Assembly (NCBI GenBank): GCA_037447655.1
Contig: JBBHKE010001905.1
Span: 143,511 to 207,510 of the forward strand
Origin: Zygnema cylindricum
Lineage: Eukaryota; Streptophyta; Zygnematophyceae; Zygnematales; Zygnemataceae
Direction: 5' to 3'
Length of the DNA stretch: 64,000 nucleotides
Shown here: piece after piece, positions 21,699-31,862 of the stretch
Layout of the letters: each line of letters opens with the position of its first letter
Position numbering within the stretch: the stretch's first letter is position 1
The notes under the pieces: generated by a model
The model's input: the letters and a program-made list of their open reading frames with translations, nothing else
Databases searched by the model: none
Told to the model about the DNA's origin: nothing
Made by a program: the position numbers and the translations under genes

Positions 21699-22439
21699 TC
21701 AACTCTTACAAACAAAATAAACAAAACACTCCCTCCCCTTTTTCCTTTTTCTTTTCTTTTTCTTTTTATATAACTTAAAAAAAATGCTCTCGTATTTAAA
21801 ACAATGCATTAGATGAAATAAAATAATAATTGCATGACACATTTCATTTAGCATCCCACTTATCATAAATCGGAGCAAAGATTTTATCCACCTCTTCTCT
21901 TTTCCATCCACACTAAATCCACTTTCCCTCTTGAAATTCACACAACCAGCCCCATCCCCAATCTGCAACATATACCCGGATGATAACCCTTTTACAGGCA
22001 CATCTTCACAAGCGACATCACACCAAGTAGTGATGTCAAATCCATCCACCTCCAAATATTCCCAAAAACCACTAGTCCCCACTAAGTTCCTCATAAGATC
22101 TACATCTTCTGTACTCATATTCTTATCCATGATAACTACCCCATTTTTTGAACTTCCCTCACTCTCTCCCATGGAATTCTTTCCACTATCACTTTCTATT
22201 TTAATTCCCAATAAATATTTCTTCTCCTCTAAACCTTTAGTCAAATATTTCTCTTCTCCCCTATCCTTTAAAACCTCTTCGAGTTTCACTTCTCCCCTTT
22301 CCTCGGAATCCGTTGAAGTCTCCCTTTCCGACCAGTTTTCTGTTTCCCTATTGTCTATAAAATTATTCTCATTAATTTTATCTTTCCCGTTTTCACTTAT
22401 GGATCCTATATTTGACTTTCTCATTTCTAAATCATACAC
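21699..22439 (-). CDS. E6 mini-ORF: remnant of RT end and RNase H, 246 codons
   Basis: A single open frame is homologous, in the same order, to the second half of the E15 ORF. Recognisable landmarks are K-Y-L-L-G-I-K (RT end), M-D-K-N-M-S-T-E-D-V-D-L-M-R-N-L-V-G-T (connection, heavily shortened) and D-I-T-T-W-C-D-V-A-C-E-D-V, where a standard copy has W-S-D-A-S-Y-G-D. Also seen are G-Y-M-L-Q-I-G-D-G-A-G-C and R-W-I-K-S-L-L. The YVDD box, integrase and protease are absent, and the RNase H Glu and second Asp are not conserved. It probably has no enzyme activity. It ends in a Lys/Arg-rich stretch encoded by the purine-rich tract before the LTR. Confidence 0.75.
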   Translation of the reverse strand: MYDLEMRKSNIGSISENGKDKINENNFIDNRETENWSERETSTDSEERGEVKLEEVLKDRGEEKYLTKGLEEKKYLLGIKIESDSGKNSMGESEGSSKNGVVIMDKNMSTEDVDLMRNLVGTSGFWEYLEVDGFDITTWCDVACEDVPVKGLSSGYMLQIGDGAGCVNFKRESGFSVDGKEKRWIKSLLRFMISGMLNEMCHAIIILFHLMHCFKYESIFFKLYKKKKKRKRKKGRECFVYFVCKS

Positions 22440-22485
22440 ACTACACTCCTCGACATCCTGAAGTACCTCTTCTCTCTTTACTCAT

Positions 22486-23794
22486 TGAAACTCTGAGACC
22501 TCCATTGGCCCTCAGAGTATGCAGATCCAAAAGAAGCTAATCTAGATAGTGCCGACTCCAAGTTAATATAAACCCAAGTGACTGACCCCTTGACAGTCAA
22601 AACCCCAATATAGATTCACCCCTGTGAAATAACACTTTCTGTGTGCTCAGTTCCACCACAGAATGCAAAGTTAGAATATGAGATTTGGACACATTCACCC
22701 ACTTTGACTTTCCCTTAGAAATACAGCCACCATGGCAGACTAAAACTCTGACCGACTACACCCCTGTGTAGCGTGGACTCCCCTGAGTCCGCAGCAAAAA
22801 GAATCACTGAAAATGGTCAAGTAAATTGATAGTTATGGCTGGCCAAAGTTTGCCATATATACAAGGTGCTCTGTGGGAGAGTAAGCTATCTACCTGAAAT
22901 ATTCTAAGTCCTAAACCCCTCTCTAAACCCTCTAGTACTGAGGTACGGACCAATCACATTACTGTATAGTACATAAAGGTACAGATGTCGGTGTACCTTT
23001 TGTACGATCATCGTACGACATGGCTTAAAAATCAACAAATGTCCTAACCGGATTCGCTCTTATAATCTCCGAAATTCCTGCCTCCTAATCTTATCTCTCC
23101 ACGTGGTGCCAGGTCATACCGCATCATAAAATGGGTACCGTACAAGAAAGTACAAGTGCCGGAGTACTTTCTGTACGTACATTGTACGATGTCGCCATAC
23201 TGCGACATTTGTCACTCCCGGATTTGTTTTCTGCCGTTTTGGAAATTCCGTAATCCCGTACGATGTTGCCACGTGTCATCCGGAGTGGCGGCGTCTGCAA
23301 ACTGCCAAATTTTCCTTTCCGCGATGTCGGCGCTAACCACGGCCGTCCGATTTACATCGTAATTAAAACTGACCGTCGAAATAAATGTCTGTACTATTTA
23401 TTTCGTCCGGTACTAAAAATACAACTGTTTCTATGCCCTATATACCGTAACCCAGTTAAATGGAAAATCCTACCTATAACTATTTAAATATTTATCAAAC
23501 CCTATACGTACTAGCACTAGTCCTAGGCTAAAGGGACAAAGCTAACGGCTACGGGATGTTTGACGGACGGCAGGTACCATGATCAATTCCTGGGTCCGTC
23601 AAATACCTTTTTGGTAAACATACCTATTATCTATTCCTGTCTCTCTGTAGAGCTTAGGCACCCATGGCTCTAGCTCCCTCTCCAGCCTTCAGTGACTACA
23701 ACAAGTGTGGGGGCTTGGAGAAGGGAGTCAGAGGCAGACTGCCTCTACTCTTTTTCCATCTAGTAAAGACCTAGAAAATACCCAAATATCAAGA
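22486..23794 (-). repeat. E6 5' LTR (1309 bp)
   Basis: It is the partner of 20363-21670. The LTR terminus reads TCAAGA where TCAACA is expected, then the target duplication AGAGG follows. Confidence 0.95.
23522..23612 (+). other. tRNA-like module in the E6 5' LTR
   Basis: Same blocks as in the other E6 LTR, ending in TTTTT at 23608-23612. It is antisense to the element. Confidence 0.45.
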
Positions 23795-23798
23795 AGAG

Positions 23799-23813
23799 GG
23801 TGGGCCCATAACC
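23799..23813 (-). other. E1 primer-binding site
   Basis: On the minus strand it reads GGTTATGGGCCCACC. It is separated from the rest of E1 gag by E6 and its target duplication. Confidence 0.85.
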
Positions 23814-24277
23814 TGGAATTTTAAGACCTCCATTGGTCCTCATAGTAAGCATCTCCATAGAAGTCCCTAGGACAACCCTTACCCCTTTGAGTGTGACTAA
23901 GAATAAGTGTCACCTTGAGTGACACCAGACTGAACATAATTCATCCCTGTGAAGAGAATACTTCTTTGAGTCTATTGCAAAAAGAATCACTTGATTTGCT
24001 CCCTTGAGGAGTAAGTTATAAATGGTCAAAGGTGACCTTTTGTATAGATGCGTTGTGAGAGAGAGGCAGCTACCTAAGATTTATCTAAGTCCTAATTCCC
24101 TCTTTGAAACCCCTACTACTGTTGTGCTCGTCCAATCCTACAACTGTAAAGTAGAAGATGGTACAGGTGCCGTTGTACTTCTTGTACAACCATGGTACGG
24201 CATGGCCGTCCCGCTGACTTCTATCAGATCCTGAGCAATAGTTGCTCCCTCCGCAATCTTTGCTGTCCACTGATAGG
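23814..24277 (-). repeat. E1 5' LTR, R/U5 side only
   Basis: No gene of its own. It follows the PBS and resembles the same part of the E5 LTR (AAGACCTCCAT, ACCCCTTTGAGTG, AGTTATAAATGGTCAAAG, TATCTAAGTCCTAA, then a GTAC-rich block). It stops where E7 starts at 24278, and its U3 part is not found in the window. Confidence 0.7.
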
Positions 24278-25240
24278 TGTTGAAATTGGAAATCTTTAAG
24301 TCTCAGTAAATTAGTGTGATAGCGGAAAGATAGTGAAATGTAACATAAAGGACACGCGCGTTCACTTAAAAACAGAACCGGTATTTTGGAATGGCACCGA
24401 CATCCACATACGCGCGTCACACATTGAACGAGATAAAGCAGATGGGACAAAGCAGCTGCGACGCAGATGGGACAAAGCAGTAGTGATGGAACAAAGCAAC
24501 TGCGGTTATTTTTGGATATGACTCGGTACGGGACGACGTAGCTGCAGCAAAGTTGCGGTGACGTTGAATATGATCCAGAACAGGACAAAAGTCAATGGAT
24601 GAGATTCATAAAAGGATCACAAGTGATTTGCTGGTAGGTGTTTTTGCAACATCCGGATGGACGTATCCGGCCAATAGTAACTAAGCTGGTGGCAAGTAAT
24701 TGTACGATCACTTAGTATTGATCTCTCAATAATATTGAGTGTACAGTGGTAGAATTAGCTTTAGCGTGATTCAGAGTACTTAGATCTTAGTGGTAGTTTA
24801 GATCTTGGACGTATCTCTCAAGAACACTTGTAACAGAGGTACAACACTATGTAGTAGAACAACTAGGAGTAGAAACCCCCTACGAGTATAAGACTTAGGA
24901 CTTAGAACATTTGATGTATCCAGACTTCCAAACTGTGTAATCTGTAACCTGTTTTTGTGAAACTTTTGAGTTGCATATCTTGATCTATGTTGTATCAAAT
25001 GGGCTAAAACTTTGGGAGTTGTCATTCTTTGTAATATCCTATACTGCGGTATAGTTTGAAGCAGTTTGGACAATTAAATAGGATTTGGTGAGCTGTAGAA
25101 AACAAGTGTTTGGTAGGACTCATGGTTAGCTTCTGTGATGAAATACGTCTACTTCTACTACTACTGCTGCTACTTCCCAACACGTCTACTTCTACTACTA
25201 CTGCTGCTACTTCCCCTGCTCCAGTGGTTGTAGAACAACT
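24278..25240 (+). repeat. E7 5' LTR (963 bp)
   Basis: It starts TGTTGAAATTGG and ends AGAACAACT before the PBS. It has a purine-rich near-tandem repeat (GCAGATGGGACAAAGCAG type, about 24436-24500), the motif TTAGGACTTAGAACATTT at 24895-24912, and a 37-bp tandem duplication of the gag-start region (25145-25181, 25182-25218). Confidence 0.82.
25145..25218. repeat. 37-bp tandem duplication at the start of E7 gag
   Basis: Two units coding for a Ser/Thr/Ala-type leader lie head to tail within the LTR. The length is not divisible by three. Confidence 0.88.
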
Positions 25241-25252
25241 GGTTATGGGCCT
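25241..25252 (+). other. E7 primer-binding site, partly decayed
   Basis: GGTTATGGGCCT keeps the first eleven bases of the consensus. The following CACC is lost. Confidence 0.75.
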
Positions 25253-26005
25253 GTCATCAAGAAATCATATCTTCTCGGGATAAAAATATGTTTATTGGGC
25301 GGATATGGTGGAAACGCACTTAAAAAATGTTAATCTTTTGGATATTTTGGATGTTTCACTAGCGGAATCGGATCCGTCTTGGTCGAAAAAAAAATCGCAA
25401 GCTCGATCTATTCTGAAATTTTGTATCTCAAAATAATTGGATATGTCTCGGATAAAAATGAAAAAGGCGATCGGTATCTAGAAGTCTCTCAAAGATGATT
25501 ACAAAAAGGCTAAAGTCCAAGAAGAATTATTTTTGGCCGCCAAATTTGGGACTATTAATACACGGGAGGCACAATGGCTGAATATGGTAACAAGTTTCAA
25601 ATTCTTATAAACTCTCATGCCTGTGCAGGTGGATCTTTCCCTCAGTTTCAGCAGGCTGCGTTACTAATGAGGGGTCTTCCTAATACTATGAAAGCAGCGT
25701 CTGATAAGCTGAAACAAAAAGATAAAGCAAGCTGGACTTTACAATTAGCTATTAATTTTATATTAGAGGAGGAGGCTTATTCTAAAATTCTTAGTGGAGA
25801 AAAGCAGGTAGAGGCATTTATTGCAGATTTTGACGAAATGACACAGTTTAATCAGCAAAGAAATTAGTTTAACCATAACCAAAATCAGTTTAAACAGTTC
25901 AATCAGAGAGGAATTAGACAGTCTTTAAACGCTTATTTTTATTGTAATGAAAAAGGTCATGGATATAAGTTCCGTCCTAAGCTTAAGAGAGCTAGCGAAA
26001 CAACT
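25253..26005 (+). pseudogene. E7 gag
   Basis: The frame from the LTR reads through the PBS as L-V-M-G. Downstream come Y-V-Y-W-A-D-M-V-E-T, then an open 97-codon stretch (25574-25867) with M-A-E-Y-G-N-K-F, G-G-S-F-P-Q-F-Q-Q-A-A-L-L-M-R-G-L-P and E-E-E-A. An N/Q-rich region follows. The zinc knuckle is degraded: the first and last Cys are Tyr and Arg in Y-F-Y-C-N-E-K-G-H-G-Y-K-F-R. Stops lie before 25574 and at 25865. Confidence 0.87.
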
Positions 26006-26507
26006 TTGTATAGGCCTGGACGGCCACAAAGTCGGTTCAATCAAAGTTTCACAGAATCTACGTCTCGAGGAAATGCACTATTCTCGGCATCTTCATCTTA
26101 CCAAGACGAGTCTCTGATACCCTATGACAAGGAGGAAGAGGAGTTATTCCCAATGGCTGCAGCAATGGAGGGTGTAAAAGACATTGGATGGATAATGGAC
26201 AAAATAGCGTCGGCACACATGCTGGAACAAGGCAATTTTCAAAAATTTGAAGTCCACACCCGAGGAAAATATCTACTATGCCTGTGGTATGAGTGTACAA
26301 ACACGTGCTGTAGGTGATGTCTCCTTGCAAGTTGATATAGAAGGAAAGCTAGTTGATAGAACTCTTCACAATGTTCTCTTTATCCCGAATTTGAAGAAAA
26401 AATTGTTTTCAACTTCTTTGGTAGAAAGTAAAGGGTTTGAGGTCAATTTGAAACATGGTCGACAGGTTCTTAGCAATAATGGAAAAATTGCGGTCACAGG
26501 CATCTAG
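26006..26507 (+). pseudogene. E7 protease region
   Basis: W-I-M-D is followed by K-I-A-S-A-H-M, so the active site D-S-G has become D-K-I. A frameshift near 26247 then leads to Y-Y-A-C-G-M-S-V-Q-T-R-A-V-G-D and L-F-S-T-S-L-V-E-S-K-G-F-E. The active-site Asp remains but Ser and Gly are lost, so no activity is expected. Confidence 0.85.
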
Positions 26508-26529
26508 AGATGCCAACAAAACGTATTGA

Positions 26530-27799
26530 ATGGATATGCTCGATAATAAAGAAAATGATGTTTTGTATTCCGGTGCATTATCTTCAGATGAGCTGTGGCA
26601 TAAGAGGTTAGGTCATGTGCACTATGACAGTTTGAAAAAAATGGTATATGTTGGTAAAACAGAAGGAGTCAATCTTTCAATTCAGTCAACTAGAACGTGT
26701 GATGGCTGTGCACTAGGAAAAATACACAGATTACCGTTTCCTCAGGAATATGAACATCGGTACACTAAACTTTTGCAACTTGTTCATTCTGATGTTTTCG
26801 GACCTACGAAGAAACCATCTGCCGGGGGGATGAAATATATGGTTACGTTTACACATGATTTTTCAAGGTTTACTAAAGGCTATTTCATGAAAGAGAAGAG
26901 TGAAGTCTTGAGCCATTTCCAACACTACAAGGCATGGGTGGAGAAACTACATGATGCGCCAATTTTGGAACTCGGATCGGAAAACGACGACGAATATACA
27001 TCAAAAGGGTTTGAAAACTTTCTACTTCAAGAAGGTATAAGTCATCAGCTAGCTGTTCTATATTCAGCGGAATAAAATGGGGTATCAGAAAGACTAATAA
27101 AACTATCACAAAGAGCTCTAGGTTTATGCTTGCAGATAAAGATGTATATCTGAAATTCCGGGCTGAAGCATTAAATTGTGTTGTTTATATAAAGAATAGA
27201 ATAGGATCAAAATCGGTAGAGACTACTCCTTACAAGGTCTGGAGTTGTAGAAAACTAGATGTTAGTCATTTCAAAGTCTTTAGTACCAAATGCTTTATAT
27301 TAGATACATCTAAAGACAGATGGAAAATGGAACTGAAAGGATTGCCGGGTATTTTGTTGGGGTATGATTATCACTCCAAAGGATATAGAGTCTTTGTATT
27401 TGAGAAACAAAAAATAATTGTAGCAAGGAGTATAATTGTAAAGGATGAGCTTGACTCAATAGATTTATTTAAAATGACAGACCAGCAAAAGCAACAAAAA
27501 GTATAGGTATATGTCATTTTCGATTGCAAACAAAAGATTGTCACACAGATGCAAAGGCCTCTGGTGGTGACACCAGTGTCTAGATTAACCAAGTTCCTCA
27601 TCGAGTTTGGTTTCAACCCGGTGACTAAAACTTGAATCCTACGGATTCTACACTGAGACAAAAGAGAAATGTGAGGGATTCAACGATTTCATCCTCACAA
27701 TTTTCGAGGAGAAGACGATCCAATAGCTACAAGTAAACTCCCACTTTGCCTACTCTGCGGCCTCATGGGAGCCTGTGACCATTCGGGAGGCCTTCTCAT
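26530..27799 (+). pseudogene. E7 integrase
   Basis: The HHCC motif is intact (W-H-K-R-L-G-H-V-H-Y ... C-D-G-C-A-L-G-K-I-H), as is the first Asp (V-H-S-D-V-F-G-P). The second catalytic block reads L-G-S-E-N-D-D-E-Y, so Glu replaces Asp. A stop cuts P-E-Q-N to S-A-E-stop (27075). The C-terminal domain is open at 27126-27506 (L-D-V-S-H-F-K-V-F-S-T-K-C-F-I-L-D). The tail reaches T-I-R-E-A-F-S-L, where E8 is inserted. Confidence 0.88.
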
Positions 27800-28488
27800 T
27801 GCTGTTTTGGAAACCTTTAGTACTCTCTATATCTCGTGTGTGAGAGAGAGATTCCGGACCTAGTCGGTTTTGTGTACTGACTGAGTTAACGTAGACGATA
27901 TTTAGTGTGGTATGTAACTCCAAAGGGAGAACACATATTTTGTACACTCTATGTACACGTGTCGGTGCGTGAGAAAGTCAAGGTTGTTTGATTTGGATGA
28001 CAAAGTACAGATTCACTTGGGGGACCGGATTTACACGTGGAGGTTCATCTTCGGTGATGAACGAATGCGCGGACGCCGGACGGAGTTCGCCGTCATTTTT
28101 AGAAGAGAAATATTGACCGTGCCGTCATTTCAGCGGACGAACTTTGACTGCGTACTTTAGCGACGACTAGGGTTAAGGATAGATGTAAATACTTGTACAG
28201 TAGACAGCCGGGTTTAGTTTGATTAATGTTAGGGTACCATAAGACCATGGTAATTGTAGTATGGTAGATCAGTTTAGGTTCACTTTGTATATGTAGGACA
28301 TAGAATATTTTGGAGCTAGGATTTCATTATATCAAAAAACTGCGAAATGTCTGGTTTGCTTGGGGCTTCATTGTAAAGTCGGTCTTTTGTGGTTTCTGTG
28401 GGAGTTTCTTTTTTTGTAATCTGAATATTATGGCAACTGCTGGTGCTTCTTTTTCTTCCTCTGGGTCATCGATTCCCTCAAATTAAGA
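27800..28488 (+). repeat. E8 5' LTR (689 bp)
   Basis: It begins TGCTGTTTTGG. The other E8 LTR begins TGTTGTTTTGG. It is shorter than the 3' LTR because about 125 bp of the U5 side are deleted near 28346. It has TGTAGGACATAGAATATTTTGG at 28289-28310 and the gag ATG at 28430. Confidence 0.88.
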
Positions 28489-29230
28489 GGTCACGGGCCC
28501 ACCCTCATAGATCCCGTTGTTTAATGGCCAAAGATATATATATTGGGCAGATTTGACCTAGTCTTACCTTAAGCAAGTAAGATTGTATGATGTGATTTCT
28601 GGTGTTCTTCCGGATAAGGATCCAGACTTTGAAAAGAAAAATGAGGATCCATTGCATGTTTTTTAGTTACTCTTGCCCAAAGATTTAAACATGACCTATA
28701 TCAATATCTCTAAAACATCTGATAAATGGAAGGCTTTGCGGGAGTCTTGTGTCCTAGCAAGTGAGCAGAATGAGTTTATTACTTCTGGGAAAGTTTGGGA
28801 TTATAAGTATATCGGGGGTGATATGAACTCTTATTGTAATGGCTTGAAGCTTTTGTTGTCGAAAAATGCATGTTCCGGGGGGAATTTTCCTCCCTATCAT
28901 CATGCCATGATTCTAATCAGAGGGCTTCCTACTGAATATAAAGGAGCCGCTGAACAATTGAAAAGGTTAGAGAAGGCTAGATGGAATATAGAAACTTACA
29001 TTCTAGAGGAAGAGTCAACTCAAATAGCATCGAATGGTGGAAAATCAAAGGTAGCTTACAATGCTCAGACATATAGGTCGGTAGGATTTTTCGGAAGTAG
29101 GAACTTCACCCCTAATCTTTATTATAGGCAATATGATTGGTGTCTATTGCTTTGGTCAACGTCATGTTTTTCGGATGTGCTTGGAATTTATAAAAGCATG
29201 TGAAACAGGAATTTACCGTGCGGGATGGAA
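28430..29230 (+). pseudogene. E8 gag
   Basis: The start codon is in the LTR (M-A-T-A-G-A-S-F-S-S-S). A stop sits three codons before the PBS, which is read as V-T-G-P-P-S. The core keeps R-Y-I-Y-W-A-D-L, the open segment 28673-29203 with M-T-Y-I-N-I-S-K-T-S-D-K-W-K-A-L, G-G-D-M-N-S-Y-C-N-G-L and G-G-N-F-P-P-Y-H-H-A-M-I-L-I-R-G-L-P. The zinc knuckle is not recognisable in one frame, being lost to a frameshift near 29133. Confidence 0.87.
28489..28503 (+). other. E8 primer-binding site, variant
   Basis: GGTCACGGGCCCACC carries the same two-base deviation (GTCACG for GTTATG) as E4. Confidence 0.78.
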
Positions 29231-29996
29231 GGTGCGATTGGAGGAACCACCTTCAAATGGGCCGACGTCAAAATTGCCGGTGAAAAAATGCGGCGTTCTT
29301 TGCATTCGACGAGACACCACAAGACGAACCATTGGGGGAAAAAGATGATGTGGTTAGATTTCAGCAACCGGAGGACGATGAGTTTTTTGCCTTTGCGAAA
29401 GATCTCATGGAGGGGCCTCAAGAGAATGGATGGATTATGGACTCCTGGTGCTCTTCCCACATGTGCGGCAACATGGCTTACTTCAAAACCCTTACTCCAA
29501 TCCCGACTCGTCGAATTTACTATGCGGATGACAGCAGTGTGGAGGCTACGGCAAAGGGAAGTGTAGAGTTAGAATGTGACATCAATGGACATATTGTAAA
29601 AAAAACCTTACATGATGTTCTCTACATTCCAAAGTTTAAGAAAAAATTGTTTTCCACTTCGGTGGCTGAAATGAAAGAATTTGAAATTTTGCAAAAGAAT
29701 GGGAAAAAGGTAGTAAGTAAAGATGGGAGAGTAGCCTTGGTAGGAACTAGAGACCGAAACTTGTTGTATCGGATGGACTTGGCTAATGAAATTGACTTTG
29801 CATACTCTAGTGTCCTTCCAAAAAATGTTTTGTGGCATAAGAGGCTTGGTCATGTTCATCATGAGAAACTTGATAAAATAGTGAAACAAAATATGATAGA
29901 TGGTGTAAAGTTAGGAAAAAAAGAGTCTCGTGTATGTGATAGTAGTACTTTGGGGAAGCTTCATAAGCTATCCCTACCTCAGACAACAGATAACTA
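29231..29996 (+). pseudogene. E8 protease and integrase zinc domain
   Basis: A 221-codon frame (29332-29997) contains W-I-M-D-S-W-C-S-S-H-M-C, where Gly of the D-S-G triplet has become Trp. Then come Y-Y-A-D-D-S-S-V-E-A, L-F-S-T-S-V-A-E-M-K-E-F-E and W-H-K-R-L-G-H-V-H-H-E-K-L of the integrase zinc domain. The C-x2-C half is changed to C-D-S-S-T-L-G-K. A stop ends it at 29995. Confidence 0.87.
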
Positions 29997-30006
29997 GGCC
30001 ACGTAT

Positions 30007-30970
30007 TTGCTGCAAATTATTCATTCGGACGTGTGGGGCCTGTCAAAAGTCCCTTTCCTAAGTGGCTGCCAGTTTCTAGTAAATTTTACGGATGACTTCT
30101 CACGGTACAATAGAGTTTACTCCATGAAGGAAAAGAGTGAAGTGTTCACTCACTTCAAGCATTTCCGAACGTGGGCGGAAAATCTTCACGGGAAGCCTAT
30201 TCTCTCTCTTCGGTCCGACAACGGAGGAGAATATATTTCGAATGCATTCTCAAGCTATTTAAAGGAACACGGCATCTCTAGTCAATTTACAGTTCCCTAT
30301 ACTCCGGAGCAAAACGGAGTATCCGAAAAACTTAACCGGACTTTAATGGAGAGTGCAAAATCTATGATGTTAGATAAATGAATAGATATCAAGTTTTGGG
30401 GTGAGGCTTTCTCTTGTGCATCTTATATTAGGAATATAATAGAAACTAAGGAGGTAAAAGGGAAGACACCTTATGAAATGTGGACAGGAAAGAAACCCAA
30501 TGTAAGTCACTTCCAGGTTTTTGGTAGTAAATGTTTTATTTTGGATAATCTTCCTATTTCTAAGCTTCATCCAAAATCTGTCCCGAGAATTTTTATGGGT
30601 TATGATGATGAGTCAGTACACTATAGAGTTTACAACCCAAACAAGAAAACTCTTCAGGTTGCTTGGAATATTCAGGTTAAGGAAGAAAGTCAATCGGTTT
30701 ATGTTTTTGGCGTGATAGATTTTGAGAAAAATGCAAAAAAATCAACAATATGTAATTTTGAAAATGTTCCTCTTTCCTCTTTCACAAGTCCTTCCTCTAT
30801 TCCTACTCCGGTATTTTTGGTCATTCAACTTGTACAGCAAGCTCCTCCTCCTCCCCCACCTCCTCCTCCTCCTCCTCCTTCTCCTCGACGGCAACGTACG
30901 GATCCAACAGTTCAAGCCTCAGATTTTCCGGGGGAAGAAGGCAAAGCAGCAGGCTGCGAGGTGAACCGGT
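30007..30970 (+). pseudogene. E8 integrase core and C-terminus (first copy)
   Basis: An open 124-codon stretch has all three catalytic residues: D in I-H-S-D-V-W-G, D in R-S-D-N-G-G-E-Y, and E in P-E-Q-N-G-V-S-E-K-L. A TGA at 30379 separates it from the C-terminal domain (V-W-T-G-K-K type motif; V-F-G-S-K-C-F-I-L-D; G-Y-D-D-E-S-V-H-Y-R). The linker has a run of about a dozen Pro from a CCT/CTC microsatellite (30838-30885), then V-Q-A-S-D-F-P-G. Confidence 0.88.
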
Positions 30971-30999
30971 AGAACATGCTCTAATTTCTGCCACCACAA

Positions 31000-31862
31000 T
31001 GGAGCCGGCCACCATACAAGAAGCTTTTTCAGCCCCGAAAAAAAATCAATGGATCTTCGCGTTGAATGATGAAATGCGATCGATAATGGAGGCTCAAACT
31101 TAGGAGCTTGTGGAGCTTATGCCGGATCAAAAGGCCATCGGTTGTGAGTGGGTCTTCAAAGTTAAGCTAAATCAAGATAATTCAATTGAAACATATAAGG
31201 CTATGCTTGTTGCAAAGGGCTATAGTCAGAAGGAGGGAATTGACTATGAGGAAACTTTCTCTCCAGTTGTCTGGTTTCAACCTGTTAGAATTCTTTTGTC
31301 TTTAGCAGCCATTGAGGATATGGAATTACATCAAATGGATGTTAAGATAACTTTCTTGCATAAAGTTTTAGAGGAAGTGATCTATATAAAGCGGCCAGAA
31401 ATGTATGCAGAGAGCGGAAAAGAAAATCTGGTCTGTTAACTGTTAAAATCTTTGTACGGTCTGAAGCAGGCTCCACGTTAGTGGAATCTGAAACTAGATG
31501 AGTTTCTAAATGGTCTCGGTTTCGTGAGGATTAGTTCAGATAGCTTTGTCTATATTATGGAAGGGGGAGATAAGATTATTTACATTGCTCTGTATGTAGA
31601 TGATTTGCTGCTACTGAGTAAGTCATTAAATGAGATTAACAAAATAAAGGCAGCCTTGAATTCCAGATTTGAGATGAAAGATTAAGGGGAGGCAAAGTAT
31701 TTTCTTGCGATTCAAGTAGAAAGGGATAGAGATAGGAGAACAATCTATCTAACACAGCGGGATGCGATTGCGAATATGCTTAACAAGTTTGGCATGGCAG
31801 ATGCAAAGGGAATTGCCACTCCCATGGAATTCAAGCAAAAGGTGGAAGGCATGGAGACCAAG
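31000..31862 (+). pseudogene. E8 reverse transcriptase (first copy), truncated
   Basis: RT landmarks are V-E-L-M-P-D-Q-K-A-I-G-C-E-W, H-Q-M-D-V-K-I-T-F-L-H, Y-G-L-K-Q-A-P-R and I-A-L-Y-V-D-D-L-L-L-L. Stops are at 31102, 31437, 31480 and 31685. It ends at A-T-P-M-E-F-K-Q-K-V-E-G-M-E-T-K and switches to LTR sequence, so all of RNase H is absent. Confidence 0.87.

Larger units (their letters stand above)
20363..23794 (-). mobile_element. E6: mini-element of family B lacking gag, PBS and most of pol
   Basis: It is flanked by AGAGG at 20358-20362 and 23795-23799. The two LTRs (1308 and 1309 bp) are longer than the internal region (815 bp). The internal region holds a polypurine tract and one open frame homologous to the C-terminal half of the E15 ORF. 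The 5' LTR abuts this tail directly with no PBS, so the present form cannot prime itself. It interrupts E1 between its gag and its PBS. Confidence 0.93.
1..24277 (-). mobile_element. E1: family B Ty1/copia element, oldest host of the left nest, in three pieces
   Basis: The three pieces are 1-843 (RT), 19025-20362 (integrase tail and gag) and 23795-24277 (PBS and part of the 5' LTR). Joining the flanks of E2 restores the conserved run K-V-T-K..S-H-P-D-E-P-Q with one extra base. Joining the flanks of E6 restores the gag/PBS junction. The element runs off the left edge of the window, so RNase H and the 3' LTR are not seen. At the right, the 5' LTR stops abruptly where E7 begins. Protease and most of integrase are deleted. 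It is the oldest layer by nesting order and is inactive. Confidence 0.85.

Noticed and set aside
21931-22461. Plus-strand open frame of 176 codons opposite the E6 mini-ORF
   Set aside because: Ser/Pro/Leu-rich antisense shadow. The minus-strand frame has the homology to RT/RNase H and to E15.
24085-24588. Minus-strand open frame of 167 codons spanning the E1/E7 junction
   Set aside because: It crosses the boundary between two different LTRs, so it cannot be an old gene. No recognisable domain.
30838-30885. Proline-rich protein domain
   Set aside because: The run comes from a CCT/CTC microsatellite expansion in the E8 integrase linker. There is no sign of a separate domain.
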